64,000 nucleotides of DNA. Origin: Nitrosospira lacus. GTDB taxonomy: Bacteria > Pseudomonadota > Gammaproteobacteria > Burkholderiales > Nitrosomonadaceae. Shown here one piece after another: positions 30,213 to 38,956 of the stretch. The notes below the pieces were generated by a model, which saw nothing but the letters and a program-made list of their open reading frames with translations, did not search any database and was not told the DNA's origin. The DNA lies in contig NZ_CP021106.3 in NCBI RefSeq assembly GCF_000355765.4, positions 3,133,137-3,197,136 on the forward strand, written 5' to 3'. How positions within the stretch are numbered: the first letter of the stretch is position 1; each line of letters starts with the position of its first letter. A program made the position numbers and the translations under genes.

Positions 30213-32891
30213 CTACAACGGCTTGCTCACTTTCATGATTCCCTGATTTTCCTCGCTGGTTTTGATGGTGAATCCAAGGCGATTCATAAGTTTGAGCATT
30301 TTGTGATTGCTGTTCAATACCTCGCCCTCAATCATCTTGAGTCCCTGTGTACGAGCAGCTTCCATCAGCGAAACCATGAGCTTTTGCCCCAACCCTTTTC
30401 CTGTAACGTTGTCGGCCACCACCAGTGCAAATCTGCAGGAAACCCCATCCGGATTAATGGCGTAACGGGCGACCCCCAATGCGACTTCCGTGTCTTGTTC
30501 CCGAGTCACGGCAATCAAGGCCATCTCTCTGCTGTAATCAATTTGTGTGAGCGATGCCAGCATGGTTTCAGGGAGTTCCTGCATGACGTTCATGAAGCGG
30601 AAGTATTTTGATTCCTCGGATAGCTCGCGCAAGAATCTTTGATCCAGCTCTGCATCTTCCGGACGTATCGGGCGGATAGTGATATTGGTGCCATTGGCAA
30701 GTTGCCACTGCCTGACCAGATGGGCAGGGTAGGGACAGATGGCCATGTGCGCATAGCGGTCAATACTCGGCGGACGATATTCCACGATTACGCGCGCATC
30801 AGCAGCCAATGCGCCGTTCTCATCAAGAATGAGCGGATTGATATCCATCTCTTTAAGCAGTGAAAGTTCGCAGGCCATCTCCGAGACGCGCAGCAATACA
30901 TCCTCCAACGCCTCGATGTTTGCCGGAGCCATTTGACGGAATGCACCCAGCATCCTGAAAACAGGGGCCTCCCCAATCAGCTCTCTTGCGAGGAATCTGT
31001 TCAACGGTGGCAAGGCGACTGCGCGAAGGCCCATGATTTCGACTGCGGTCCCGCCCGAGCCGAAAGTAATCACTGGCCCGAATGCCGGATCACTAGTCAC
31101 GCCTATCATCAGCTCACGCCCATTCGGCTTGACGATCATCGCTTCCACAGAAATACCGTCCAGATGCGCATCAGGATAATTGCGCCGTACGGTATCCTGA
31201 ATGTGCTGGTAGGCGGCGCGAACTTCATGCGCATCATTTAAATTGAGCATTACCCCCCCCACATCGCTCTTGTGGGTAATATCATGCGAATTGACCTTCA
31301 TTGCTACAGGAAACCCCAACTGCTGTGCAATCAGGAGCGCCTCGTTGGGCGAGCGGGCGATCATGGTTTTAGCGACAGGAATATGGAAAGCCGACAACAA
31401 GGCCTTGGATTCCATTTCCGTCAACACCTTGCGGTGTTCCTGCATGGCTCCCTCGATGATCAGCCGCGCACCTTCCACATCCGGCGCGACATGGTGGGAG
31501 AATGAGCCGGGCATTTGACGCAGTAATCGTTGATTACGGTAGTAGGTGGAAAGATGGGAGAATACCTCCACCGCCGGCTCAGGGGTACGGAAGCAGGGAA
31601 TCCGGGCTTTGGCGAAGGCATCCCGCGCTGCCGCGACCTGCGTTTCACCCATCCAGCAGGCCAATAGCGGTTTGCAGCCATTGCCGGAAAGCGCGATCAG
31701 AACCTGCGCGGACTCCAGCGGCCGGGACATTGCCTGCGGCGTGAGTATGGCCAGCACCCCATCCACATTTTCATCTTCCAGACAAGCTTTGACAGCGTGA
31801 TGGTAGCGATCTGCCTGAGCATCGCCAATAATATCCACCGGATTGTCGTGCGGCCAATTCGGCGGCAGATATTGATTGAGATACTCAACCGTGACATCCG
31901 ACAACGCCGCCATGGGAAGCCCCAGGTCAGCGGCACGGTCAGTCGCCATTACACCTGGGCCGCCGCCATTCGTGACAATAGCAAGCCGGTTGCCGACGGG
32001 ACAGAATCCGCATGATAGTGCCTTGGCCGCAGTGAAGAGCTGTGTGATGGTCTGTACACGCACCGCGCCTACCCGGCTGACTGCTGCGTTGAACACATCA
32101 TCCGCACCCACCAGCGATGCGGTATGTGATAGCGCCGCCTTGGCGGCCGCCGCATGGCGGCCGACCTTGACCAGAATCACCGGTTTGCTGCGTGCAGCGG
32201 CCCGCAGCGCACTCATAAAACTGCGTGCGTTGCGAATGCCCTCAATGTACATCAAGATGCTGTGAGTGCGGGCGTCGGACACCAGATAATCAAGAATCTC
32301 GCCAAAATCCACATCCGTCGATGACCCCATCGACACGATGCTGGAAAACCCCACGCCATTGCTTTGCGCCCAATCCAGAATCGCGGTACACAACGCGCCG
32401 GATTGGGAGACAAACGCGATGTTGCCGCTATTCGCGCCACCCCGGTTGAACGTGGCATTTAGCCCGATAGGGGGGCGCATGATACCCAGGCAGTTCGGAC
32501 CAATTAAACGAACCCCATAAGAGCGGGCGGTTGCCAGCAATTCCTCCTCCAACACCGCACCGCCATAACCGCCTGCACCCAAGCCGGCAGTAATAATAAT
32601 CGCCGCTTTCACACCCTGGATGCCGCAACTTTCGATAATGCCCAGCACCGTCTGTGGCGGCGTTGCAATGACTACCAGCTCAACCGGCTCGCTAATTTCC
32701 GCAATCGAAGCGTAGGCGCGCTTGCCCTGTACTTCGGGGTGTTTCGGGTTGATCGGGTAAAGTGTGCCCTGAAAACCACTTCTCAACATATTTTCAAACA
32801 CAACCTGGCCGACCGAATCGGGTCTGTCACTTGCACCGAATACGGCAACAGACTTGGGGGTAAAAAGGGAATTAAGGTAGTGTTTACTCAT
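30213..32891 (-). CDS. PatZ-like bifunctional acyl-CoA synthetase (ADP-forming)/GNAT acetyltransferase
   Basis: 892-residue fusion like Escherichia coli PatZ (886 residues): CoA-binding and CoA-ligase domains (1-460, with VAVFGASDRPDSVGQVVFEN), an ATP-grasp domain (about 480-700, GFPVAMKVNSHDITHKSDVGG), and a C-terminal GNAT domain (about 725-890, with VADNVTGKGLGQKLM, the acetyl-CoA-binding loop). Proteins of this type acetylate lysines, notably silencing acetyl-CoA synthetase. It is the last gene of the hyp-hox run; its start overlaps the protease stop by 8 bases, so it is probably cotranscribed with the hydrogenase. Whether the ligase half is active is not known. Confidence 0.9.
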   Translation of the reverse strand: MSKHYLNSLFTPKSVAVFGASDRPDSVGQVVFENMLRSGFQGTLYPINPKHPEVQGKRAYASIAEISEPVELVVIATPPQTVLGIIESCGIQGVKAAIIITAGLGAGGYGGAVLEEELLATARSYGVRLIGPNCLGIMRPPIGLNATFNRGGANSGNIAFVSQSGALCTAILDWAQSNGVGFSSIVSMGSSTDVDFGEILDYLVSDARTHSILMYIEGIRNARSFMSALRAAARSKPVILVKVGRHAAAAKAALSHTASLVGADDVFNAAVSRVGAVRVQTITQLFTAAKALSCGFCPVGNRLAIVTNGGGPGVMATDRAADLGLPMAALSDVTVEYLNQYLPPNWPHDNPVDIIGDAQADRYHHAVKACLEDENVDGVLAILTPQAMSRPLESAQVLIALSGNGCKPLLACWMGETQVAAARDAFAKARIPCFRTPEPAVEVFSHLSTYYRNQRLLRQMPGSFSHHVAPDVEGARLIIEGAMQEHRKVLTEMESKALLSAFHIPVAKTMIARSPNEALLIAQQLGFPVAMKVNSHDITHKSDVGGVMLNLNDAHEVRAAYQHIQDTVRRNYPDAHLDGISVEAMIVKPNGRELMIGVTSDPAFGPVITFGSGGTAVEIMGLRAVALPPLNRFLARELIGEAPVFRMLGAFRQMAPANIEALEDVLLRVSEMACELSLLKEMDINPLILDENGALAADARVIVEYRPPSIDRYAHMAICPYPAHLVRQWQLANGTNITIRPIRPEDAELDQRFLRELSEESKYFRFMNVMQELPETMLASLTQIDYSREMALIAVTREQDTEVALGVARYAINPDGVSCRFALVVADNVTGKGLGQKLMVSLMEAARTQGLKMIEGEVLNSNHKMLKLMNRLGFTIKTSEENQGIMKVSKPL

Positions 32892-33366
32892 GATTTATAA
32901 ACTGTTCCCATTCAGGCAGATGAGTCTCCGAATAAAGTTTTCTCAACAAATCCAGGGATGCCTCCAGATTGGAGGCCGCTTCTGAACTGAGCGGTTCCCC
33001 CAGTTCGAAACGCTCGCCCCGAACCTCGAGAAGATAAGCGGGAGGCGGATTGCCGTAAAGCTCCCGGTAAGTATGCAACACCGCCATAGGGGTCATGGCG
33101 TGGGAGGTGTAATTCGTATCCTTTCGCGCATGCAGGCGCGTAAAGGCGTAAGGTGCCGTACATGAGACGCTGGCATCAATGAACAATACCTTCTCGCGGT
33201 TTTTCAGATCGAGCGCATGCTCCACCTGGAGCTGGAAGTCGGTGAGAAATTCGACATGCGGGAGCTTAAGCGTCTCCAGATACTCCAGCAGCAGGGGTCC
33301 AAGCGCATCGTCGCCCCGGCTGGGGTTGCCGTAGCCGAAGATCAGCAGCGGCAGCGGAGCCGTCAA
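32884..33366 (-). CDS. hoxW: Hydrogenase maturation endopeptidase (HoxW-type)
   Basis: Nickel-dependent protease that removes the C-terminal peptide of HoxH after Ni-Fe cofactor insertion. The 160 residues open with PLLIFGYGNPSRGDDALGP, where Asp in GDD is the nickel-sensing residue of the HycI/HoxW family, and contain VLFIDASVSC and a conserved His in TSHAMTP. The ATG overlaps the HoxH stop by 4 bases. The order hoxH-hoxW fits a dedicated protease for that subunit. Confidence 0.9.
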   Translation of the reverse strand: MTAPLPLLIFGYGNPSRGDDALGPLLLEYLETLKLPHVEFLTDFQLQVEHALDLKNREKVLFIDASVSCTAPYAFTRLHARKDTNYTSHAMTPMAVLHTYRELYGNPPPAYLLEVRGERFELGEPLSSEAASNLEASLDLLRKLYSETHLPEWEQFINHE

Positions 33367-34844
33367 GTTCGATACCGTCCGTCGGAATCCTTGACCAGGC
33401 GCTGTATCATTGCGCCTTCCACATCCATCAGTTCCACCTCCAGCGGCATTTTGCCGACGGCATGGGTAGCGCAGGAAAGACAGGGATCGAATGCACGGAT
33501 CGCCACTTCGATGTAATTGAGCAGGCCCTCGGTGAGTTGCTCGCCATCCAGATATTGCAGCGCCACCTGGCGTATCGCTTCGTTCATGGCCTGGTTATTG
33601 TGAGTGGTAGCAACGATCAGATTGGCGCGTACGATTTGCTCGTCCTCGTTGATGCGGTAGTGGTGGATCAGTGTGCCGCGCGGCGCCTCGATCACGCCTA
33701 CGCCCCGCAACTGTCGCTCCCCGATGTTCACCAGATCATCGCTCAGCAGATCGTCGTCATGCAGCAACTCCTGTATGACTTCAGCGGCATGCAGCATCTC
33801 GATCATGCGCGCCCAATGAAAGGCCAGGGTAGCTTGGGTCGCGCTGCCCCCGCCAAATTCCTTGAAAACCTTGCGCTCCGCATCTGCCAGAGACGTCGGA
33901 ATGAAGTCGCAATTATTGACCCGCGCCAGCGGCCCCACGCGGTACCAGCCTTTTTCCCTGCCATGCGAACGTATGAAGGGGAATTTCATGTAAGACCAGG
34001 ATTTCACTTCTTCGTGAATGTAGTCCCAATAGTGGCTGTATTCCACATGATCAAAAATTGTCTCGCCATGTTCGTCCCTGGCACGCAAGCCGCCATGGTA
34101 TAGATCCATGGCCCCATCCTCCCGCACCAGGCTCATGAAACTGGAGCGGTAGGAACCAAAGCCGTTATGAAAATCCGCGCGCGCGCTGTAGATAGTCTTG
34201 ATCAGTTCCACGGCGTCCAGGCTTGACCGGATGACCTGATCTATCTCCTTCAACAGGTAATCGCGGTCATCCGGCGACAGATTCCTGCTCATTCCTCCGG
34301 GAATCACGCCCGTGCCATGTACCCGTTTGCCGCTGGTAAGCCGGATAACCTCCTGGCCATACCTGCGCAGTGCTACACCCTGCCTGGCGATATCGGGAAA
34401 ATTCGCCGCGAGACCCGCGATGTTGCGCTTTGAGGCATTTGCATCAAAACCGAACAACAGATCTGGCGAAGAGAGATGAAAGAAATGCAGGGCATGGGAT
34501 TGCAGTATCTGGCCCATATGCATAAGACGGCGAAGCTTGTCAGCAGCGGGAGGCGGCGTTCCACCCACAATCATGTCCATGGCTTTGGAAGCCGCCAGGT
34601 TATGACTCACCGGACAAATGCCGCAAAGGCGCTGGACAAGTACCGGTACTTCGGTAAAGGGGCGTCCCTGAATGAATTTTTCGAAGCCGCGGAATTCGAC
34701 AATATGGAAGCGCGCCTGATGCACGCGATTATCGGCATCAAGCAGCAGCGTGACCTTACCGTGGCCCTCCACCCTGGTAACCGGCTCGATCACGACCCGC
34801 TTCAGCTTTTCAGGATGAGCGGCAGTTTCCAGTTCAAACGGCAT
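33363..34844 (-). CDS. hoxH: NAD-linked NiFe hydrogenase large subunit HoxH
   Basis: Catalytic subunit of a group 3d cytoplasmic hydrogenase that couples hydrogen to NAD(H). The 493 residues carry both nickel-binding motifs: RLCGICPVSH (Cys74, Cys77) and DPCLSCATH (Cys455, Cys458, His461). A 32-residue tail follows His461; this is the peptide the maturation protease would remove. EPVTRVEGHGKVTLL is the usual N-terminal block. It is followed by hoxW with a 4-base overlap. Confidence 0.96.
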   Translation of the reverse strand: MPFELETAAHPEKLKRVVIEPVTRVEGHGKVTLLLDADNRVHQARFHIVEFRGFEKFIQGRPFTEVPVLVQRLCGICPVSHNLAASKAMDMIVGGTPPPAADKLRRLMHMGQILQSHALHFFHLSSPDLLFGFDANASKRNIAGLAANFPDIARQGVALRRYGQEVIRLTSGKRVHGTGVIPGGMSRNLSPDDRDYLLKEIDQVIRSSLDAVELIKTIYSARADFHNGFGSYRSSFMSLVREDGAMDLYHGGLRARDEHGETIFDHVEYSHYWDYIHEEVKSWSYMKFPFIRSHGREKGWYRVGPLARVNNCDFIPTSLADAERKVFKEFGGGSATQATLAFHWARMIEMLHAAEVIQELLHDDDLLSDDLVNIGERQLRGVGVIEAPRGTLIHHYRINEDEQIVRANLIVATTHNNQAMNEAIRQVALQYLDGEQLTEGLLNYIEVAIRAFDPCLSCATHAVGKMPLEVELMDVEGAMIQRLVKDSDGRYRT

Positions 34845-34873
34845 GGGATGGCTCCGAAAGATGGAAAGATGTC

Positions 34874-35419
34874 TTAATCATAGCGCAACATTTCGTAACT
34901 GAGCTTGGGTTCCCTGCCCTCGATCAGATCAGTGAGAAACTTCCAGATCGTGTCCGCGGATGGTGGGCAACCCGGCAGGAAGTAATCCACTTTGACCACT
35001 TCGTAGACGGGATAAACCTTGTCGAACGGCAGCGGCAGTTCAGGATCGTTGGGTATCTGGTTTCCTTCCAGCCCACCCTCGTACAGGTACACTTCCTGAA
35101 AGCAATCCCATAAATCGATGTTATTGCGCAGGGCAGGAACATTGCCATTGATAGCGCATGCGCCGATCGCCACCAGTATCTTGCAGTTATCGCGGAATTC
35201 CTTGAGCACATGGGCGTTCTCTGCGTTACTTACACCGCCCTCCACGATGCCGATATCGCATGCCCCGCAATGCTTGATATCAGTAAAAGGCGTGCGGTCG
35301 AACTCGATCATTTCAAGAAGATCGAACAACTTTTCGTCAATATCCAACAGGGACATATGGCAGCCAAAACAGCCAGCCAGGGAACAGGTTGCCACCCGAA
35401 TCTTGCGTTTCTCATTCAT
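34874..35419 (-). CDS. hoxY: NiFe hydrogenase small subunit HoxY
   Basis: Electron-transfer subunit next to HoxH, carrying the proximal iron-sulfur cluster. The 181 residues start with RVATCSLAGCFGCHMSLLD, then IVEGGVSNAENAH, VAIGACAINGNVPALR and FLPGCPPSADTIW; these supply the four cluster cysteines. There is no signal peptide, in agreement with a cytoplasmic NAD-linked enzyme. It overlaps hoxU by 8 bases and precedes hoxH by 29. Confidence 0.95.
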   Translation of the reverse strand: MNEKRKIRVATCSLAGCFGCHMSLLDIDEKLFDLLEMIEFDRTPFTDIKHCGACDIGIVEGGVSNAENAHVLKEFRDNCKILVAIGACAINGNVPALRNNIDLWDCFQEVYLYEGGLEGNQIPNDPELPLPFDKVYPVYEVVKVDYFLPGCPPSADTIWKFLTDLIEGREPKLSYEMLRYD

Positions 35420-36137
35420 GATCCGGCTTCCCCTCTTCCGTCGATTCCATCTGGACTTCGCTGATTTTCTTGCGGTCGAATGTGCGCTGCCCGATAGGTA
35501 TCCTATAGCCCTGACGCTTGATCAGGATGGCGCCTGTAGGGCAGACATGGGCAGCCCTGTCGGTTACGACGAGATTGGTATCACCTAATCTGCCGCTGGC
35601 TGCGTTCACCACCAGATGTGCGTGAATACCGCGGCCGGAAATACCGAATACGTTTTTGCCGTCAACCTCACGGCTGGCACGGACGCATAACTCACAGAGA
35701 ATGCAACGGTTGAGATCGAGAAAAACATCGGGATGCGAAGCATCCACTTCCCGCGGCGGATAAAAGTGCGTGAAATGGGGGCTCAGCATATTCAGGTAAT
35801 AGGCAGCCGCCTGTAACTGACAATTACCCGATGCCTCGCATGCCGGACAAATATGGTTGCCTTCCACGAAGAGCATCTGCACCAGTACCTTGCGATCATC
35901 GTTAAGCTCAGGCGTATTGTTTGCGACCACCATATCCTCCGCCGCGGGCATGGTGCAAGATGTCATGTTGCGGCCGTTGACGCTGACAACGCACAGCTTG
36001 CAGCTCCCGTGTGGCTTGAATTCCGGGTTATGGCACAGATGAGGAATATAGACTTGGGCTCCCAGCGCAGCATCCATGATGGTCTGGCCATCGGTGAATG
36101 GCACTATTTTCCCATCGATGGTGATTGTCTTGTTCAT
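35412..36137 (-). CDS. hoxU: Hydrogenase diaphorase subunit HoxU
   Basis: Iron-sulfur subunit (241 residues) joining the hydrogenase dimer to the HoxF diaphorase; homologous to the N-terminal part of NuoG. A plant-type [2Fe-2S] domain (CHNPEFKPHGSCKLCVVS and CTMP), a His/Cys cluster motif HICPACEASGNCQL, and a ferredoxin-like CILCELCVRA are seen. The ATG at 36137 overlaps the HoxF stop (ATGA); a frame starting 15 bases earlier is less likely. Confidence 0.94.
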   Translation of the reverse strand: MNKTITIDGKIVPFTDGQTIMDAALGAQVYIPHLCHNPEFKPHGSCKLCVVSVNGRNMTSCTMPAAEDMVVANNTPELNDDRKVLVQMLFVEGNHICPACEASGNCQLQAAAYYLNMLSPHFTHFYPPREVDASHPDVFLDLNRCILCELCVRASREVDGKNVFGISGRGIHAHLVVNAASGRLGDTNLVVTDRAAHVCPTGAILIKRQGYRIPIGQRTFDRKKISEVQMESTEEGKPDHE

Positions 36138-37927
36138 GGCAGGTGCGCCCACGGATCGTCCCTGCCGGTAATCTTGCGTGCGGTCTCCAAGGCACCGTCC
36201 AGGTCAAAAGCCGGTTCGAATACCAGATTCTTCAGCTTTTGCCCGCAGGCATCGGGGAATTTTTCCAGCATATCCAATACCGGATTCGGCGCCGTATGTC
36301 CCAGTCCGCAGTGACTCATAGTTTTCATGATATGGCCAAGATGCTTCAACTCCTCCAGATCGGAAGCCGTACCGTGGCCATTCGCTATTTTATCCAGGAT
36401 TTTTTTCTGCAACTGGGTTCCCACGCGACACGGGGTACAGAAGCCGCAGCTTTCATGGGCAAAGAAATGCGCAAAGTTCTGCACTGCCTGCAATATGTCC
36501 CGCCCGCGCTTGAATAGGGTGATTGCCCCCGCGGTAGGCAGATCCTCAAAGGAAATGCAGCGTCCAAACTCCTTCGAGGAAACCAGAAAGCCGGAGGGTC
36601 CGCCTACCTGAACCGCGCAGGGATCTTCCGCATCGCAGTCGTCCAGTATTTCATGCATGGAAACGCCAAACGGGTATTCGTAAATGCCCGGTCGGGCGCA
36701 ATCACCGGAGATGCTTAGAATCTTGCTGCCGCTAGACTGCCGTGTACCCATCCGCGCGAACCACTCGCCTCCGTGCGCCGCAATTCTGGCGGCGCAGGCG
36801 AAGGTTTCAACGTTGTTCATCACGGTGGGCTGATCCAGGTAGCCCTGCGCTGCCGGGTATGGCGGGCGATTGCGCGGGCGGCCGCGCTTTCCTTCCAGTG
36901 ATTCGATCAATGCCGACTCTTCGCCACAAATATAGGCACCAGCGCCTCGATGAATTTCAATATCGAAATCGAAACCCGCCTCACCCAGGATATTCCTGCC
37001 CAATAACCCGACAGCTCGCCGCCTTGCCAGTATGTCTTCGAGCTTCTCCAGCAAATAGCGATATTCACCGCGTAGATACAGGAACCCCTTGACAGAACCC
37101 ATCACCCTTGCACCGATGGTCATGCCTTCAAATACCAGATCGGCATAACTGTTCAGCAGCACACGATCCTTGAAAGTGCCCGGCTCGCCTTCATCCGCAT
37201 TGCAAACAAGGTAATGCGCCAATCCTGGAGAATCCCGGCATCCTGTCCATTTATCGGCAGTCGGGAAACCCGCTCCGCCACGCCCGCGCAATCTGGATAC
37301 TTTGATCTCCATCAGGGTCGCATCGACGCCTCGTTCCAATGTCGCCCTGATTGCAGCGCCCCGCTCCAGCGGCTCTCCCAATAATACGCCTGCTCGCCGG
37401 ATGTTATCCTTGACCTCGAACAGCACGGATGGCCAGCGCGAAACGGGGATCCTGTCACGGATCAAATCCCCGATCAGGTCGAGCCGCTCCTGGTTCAGAT
37501 TGGTGAGCGGCCAGCCGTTGACCAAAGCTGCCGGCCCTTGGTCACACATGCCCGTGCACGAAGTATGGTCGGCGCTCACCCGGTTGTCCTCCGACACCTT
37601 GCCTGGCTCCAACCATAGCTTGTTGCAGAAATCGCGCATCAACTCTGGATTGCCCAGCATCTGATCGGTAATATTATCGGAAAAGAGGATGCGATATTCG
37701 CCTGCCGGTTTGAGGGACAGGAAGGAATAGAAGCTGGCCGTTCCTTCGACGCTCACCCGTGGCAGCCCGAGGTCCTCTGCGATGCAGGTAATTGCTTCGG
37801 GAGGAATAAAGTGAAAAGCCTCCTGTACATCAAGAAGGATCTGCAACAGCCGGTTCGGCTCGCGTCCATGTCGTTCAATTATGGGCGCGAGCTGCTGTTC
37901 GATATGAGGAAACTCGCAAGGCTCCAT
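36134..37927 (-). CDS. hoxF: Hydrogenase diaphorase subunit HoxF (NuoE-NuoF fusion)
   Basis: NAD(H)- and FMN-binding subunit. The 597 residues are close to the HoxF of Cupriavidus necator: an N-terminal NuoE-like thioredoxin-fold domain (1-160, with SCTGMCDQGPA) and a NuoF-like domain with RGRGGAGFPTADKW for FMN/NAD, CNADEGEPGTFKDR, and the cluster motif ESCGFCTPCRVG plus a later Cys in HCGLGHT. No separate hoxE or hoxI gene is seen. It follows hypE by 18 bases and heads hoxFUYH. Confidence 0.95.
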   Translation of the reverse strand: MEPCEFPHIEQQLAPIIERHGREPNRLLQILLDVQEAFHFIPPEAITCIAEDLGLPRVSVEGTASFYSFLSLKPAGEYRILFSDNITDQMLGNPELMRDFCNKLWLEPGKVSEDNRVSADHTSCTGMCDQGPAALVNGWPLTNLNQERLDLIGDLIRDRIPVSRWPSVLFEVKDNIRRAGVLLGEPLERGAAIRATLERGVDATLMEIKVSRLRGRGGAGFPTADKWTGCRDSPGLAHYLVCNADEGEPGTFKDRVLLNSYADLVFEGMTIGARVMGSVKGFLYLRGEYRYLLEKLEDILARRRAVGLLGRNILGEAGFDFDIEIHRGAGAYICGEESALIESLEGKRGRPRNRPPYPAAQGYLDQPTVMNNVETFACAARIAAHGGEWFARMGTRQSSGSKILSISGDCARPGIYEYPFGVSMHEILDDCDAEDPCAVQVGGPSGFLVSSKEFGRCISFEDLPTAGAITLFKRGRDILQAVQNFAHFFAHESCGFCTPCRVGTQLQKKILDKIANGHGTASDLEELKHLGHIMKTMSHCGLGHTAPNPVLDMLEKFPDACGQKLKNLVFEPAFDLDGALETARKITGRDDPWAHLP

Positions 37928-37945
37928 ATAAACCTTCCTTGATTA

Positions 37946-38956
37946 TCAGCATATTCTGGGGAGCGGATCATCCTCCAGTTCTTCCAGAATTCTCTCGCCA
38001 CCCAGTTCGGTTTGTAGCACCACATGTGCGCGTCCCGCGTTGACACTGCCGATGATCGCAGCCTCGCGCCCTTGTGGCAGCGCCTGAAGCCGCGTCAGCG
38101 CTTCAGGCGCCTGGGAGGCTTCCACCACCGCTACCACTCGCCCTTCGCAGGCCAGAAACAGGGGATCGTAGCCTAGCATTTCGCACACGGCCGCCACCTG
38201 TTCTCGCACCGGAATCGCGGTTTGGTTCAACCTCACCTCCAGCCCGGTGGCGCGGCAAATTTCATGCAGCACCGTTGCGAGTCCGCCACGCGTAGGATCT
38301 CGCATGAAGCGCAACCCGTTCAGCGATGCCAGCGCCTGTGTCAAAGGAAATACGCTTGCCGCATCCGACAATAATTCACCGCGCAGACCGAATTCTTCCC
38401 GCGCCAGCAGGACAGCGATACCATGATCGCCCACCGGTCCGCTTACCAGAACCGCATCGCCGGGTTGCACGCGATCCAGTCCAAGCTGAAGATGTTGGGC
38501 GCGAACGCCAACGCCAGTGGTAGCAAGATAGAGCCCTCCCACCTCCCCGTGCGGCAATACCTTGGTATCGCCTGCCACTATAACCACCCTTGCTTCACGC
38601 GCGGCCTCCGCGAGACTGGCGATAATGCGCTCCAGCCGGGCAATGTCGAAACCTTCCTCAATAAATGCATTAAGCGTCAGATAGTACGGCGTGGCCCCCG
38701 ACACCGCGAGATCGTTTACCGTTCCATGCACTGCCAGCGAACCAATGGTGCCGCCCGGAAACTCCAGCGGCTGCACGGTAAATCCATCGGTTGTCACCAT
38801 CACCACGCCTCCTCCCTCCATCGCGGGCAGTGCCACCGCATCCGCCTGCACATTGAGCAAGGGGTTGGCAAGATGGCGTGCGAATACGGTTTCGATCAAT
38901 TCGCGCATATAACTCCCACCGTTGCCATGAGCGAGACGGATGTGCGTATCATCCAT
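37946..38956 (-). CDS. hypE: Hydrogenase maturation protein HypE
   Basis: ATP-dependent dehydratase that turns the HypF-made carbamoyl group on its own C-terminal cysteine into the cyanide ligand for iron. From the ATG at 38956 it has 336 residues, opening MDDTHIRLAHGNGGSYMREL, and ends ...DPLPRIC, the required terminal cysteine motif. The start overlaps the HypF stop by 8 bases; a frame extending 68 codons further into hypF is not the gene. Internal ATP-binding blocks IVAGDTKVLPHG and RDPTRGGLATVLHEI are intact. Confidence 0.95.
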   Translation of the reverse strand: MDDTHIRLAHGNGGSYMRELIETVFARHLANPLLNVQADAVALPAMEGGGVVMVTTDGFTVQPLEFPGGTIGSLAVHGTVNDLAVSGATPYYLTLNAFIEEGFDIARLERIIASLAEAAREARVVIVAGDTKVLPHGEVGGLYLATTGVGVRAQHLQLGLDRVQPGDAVLVSGPVGDHGIAVLLAREEFGLRGELLSDAASVFPLTQALASLNGLRFMRDPTRGGLATVLHEICRATGLEVRLNQTAIPVREQVAAVCEMLGYDPLFLACEGRVVAVVEASQAPEALTRLQALPQGREAAIIGSVNAGRAHVVLQTELGGERILEELEDDPLPRIC

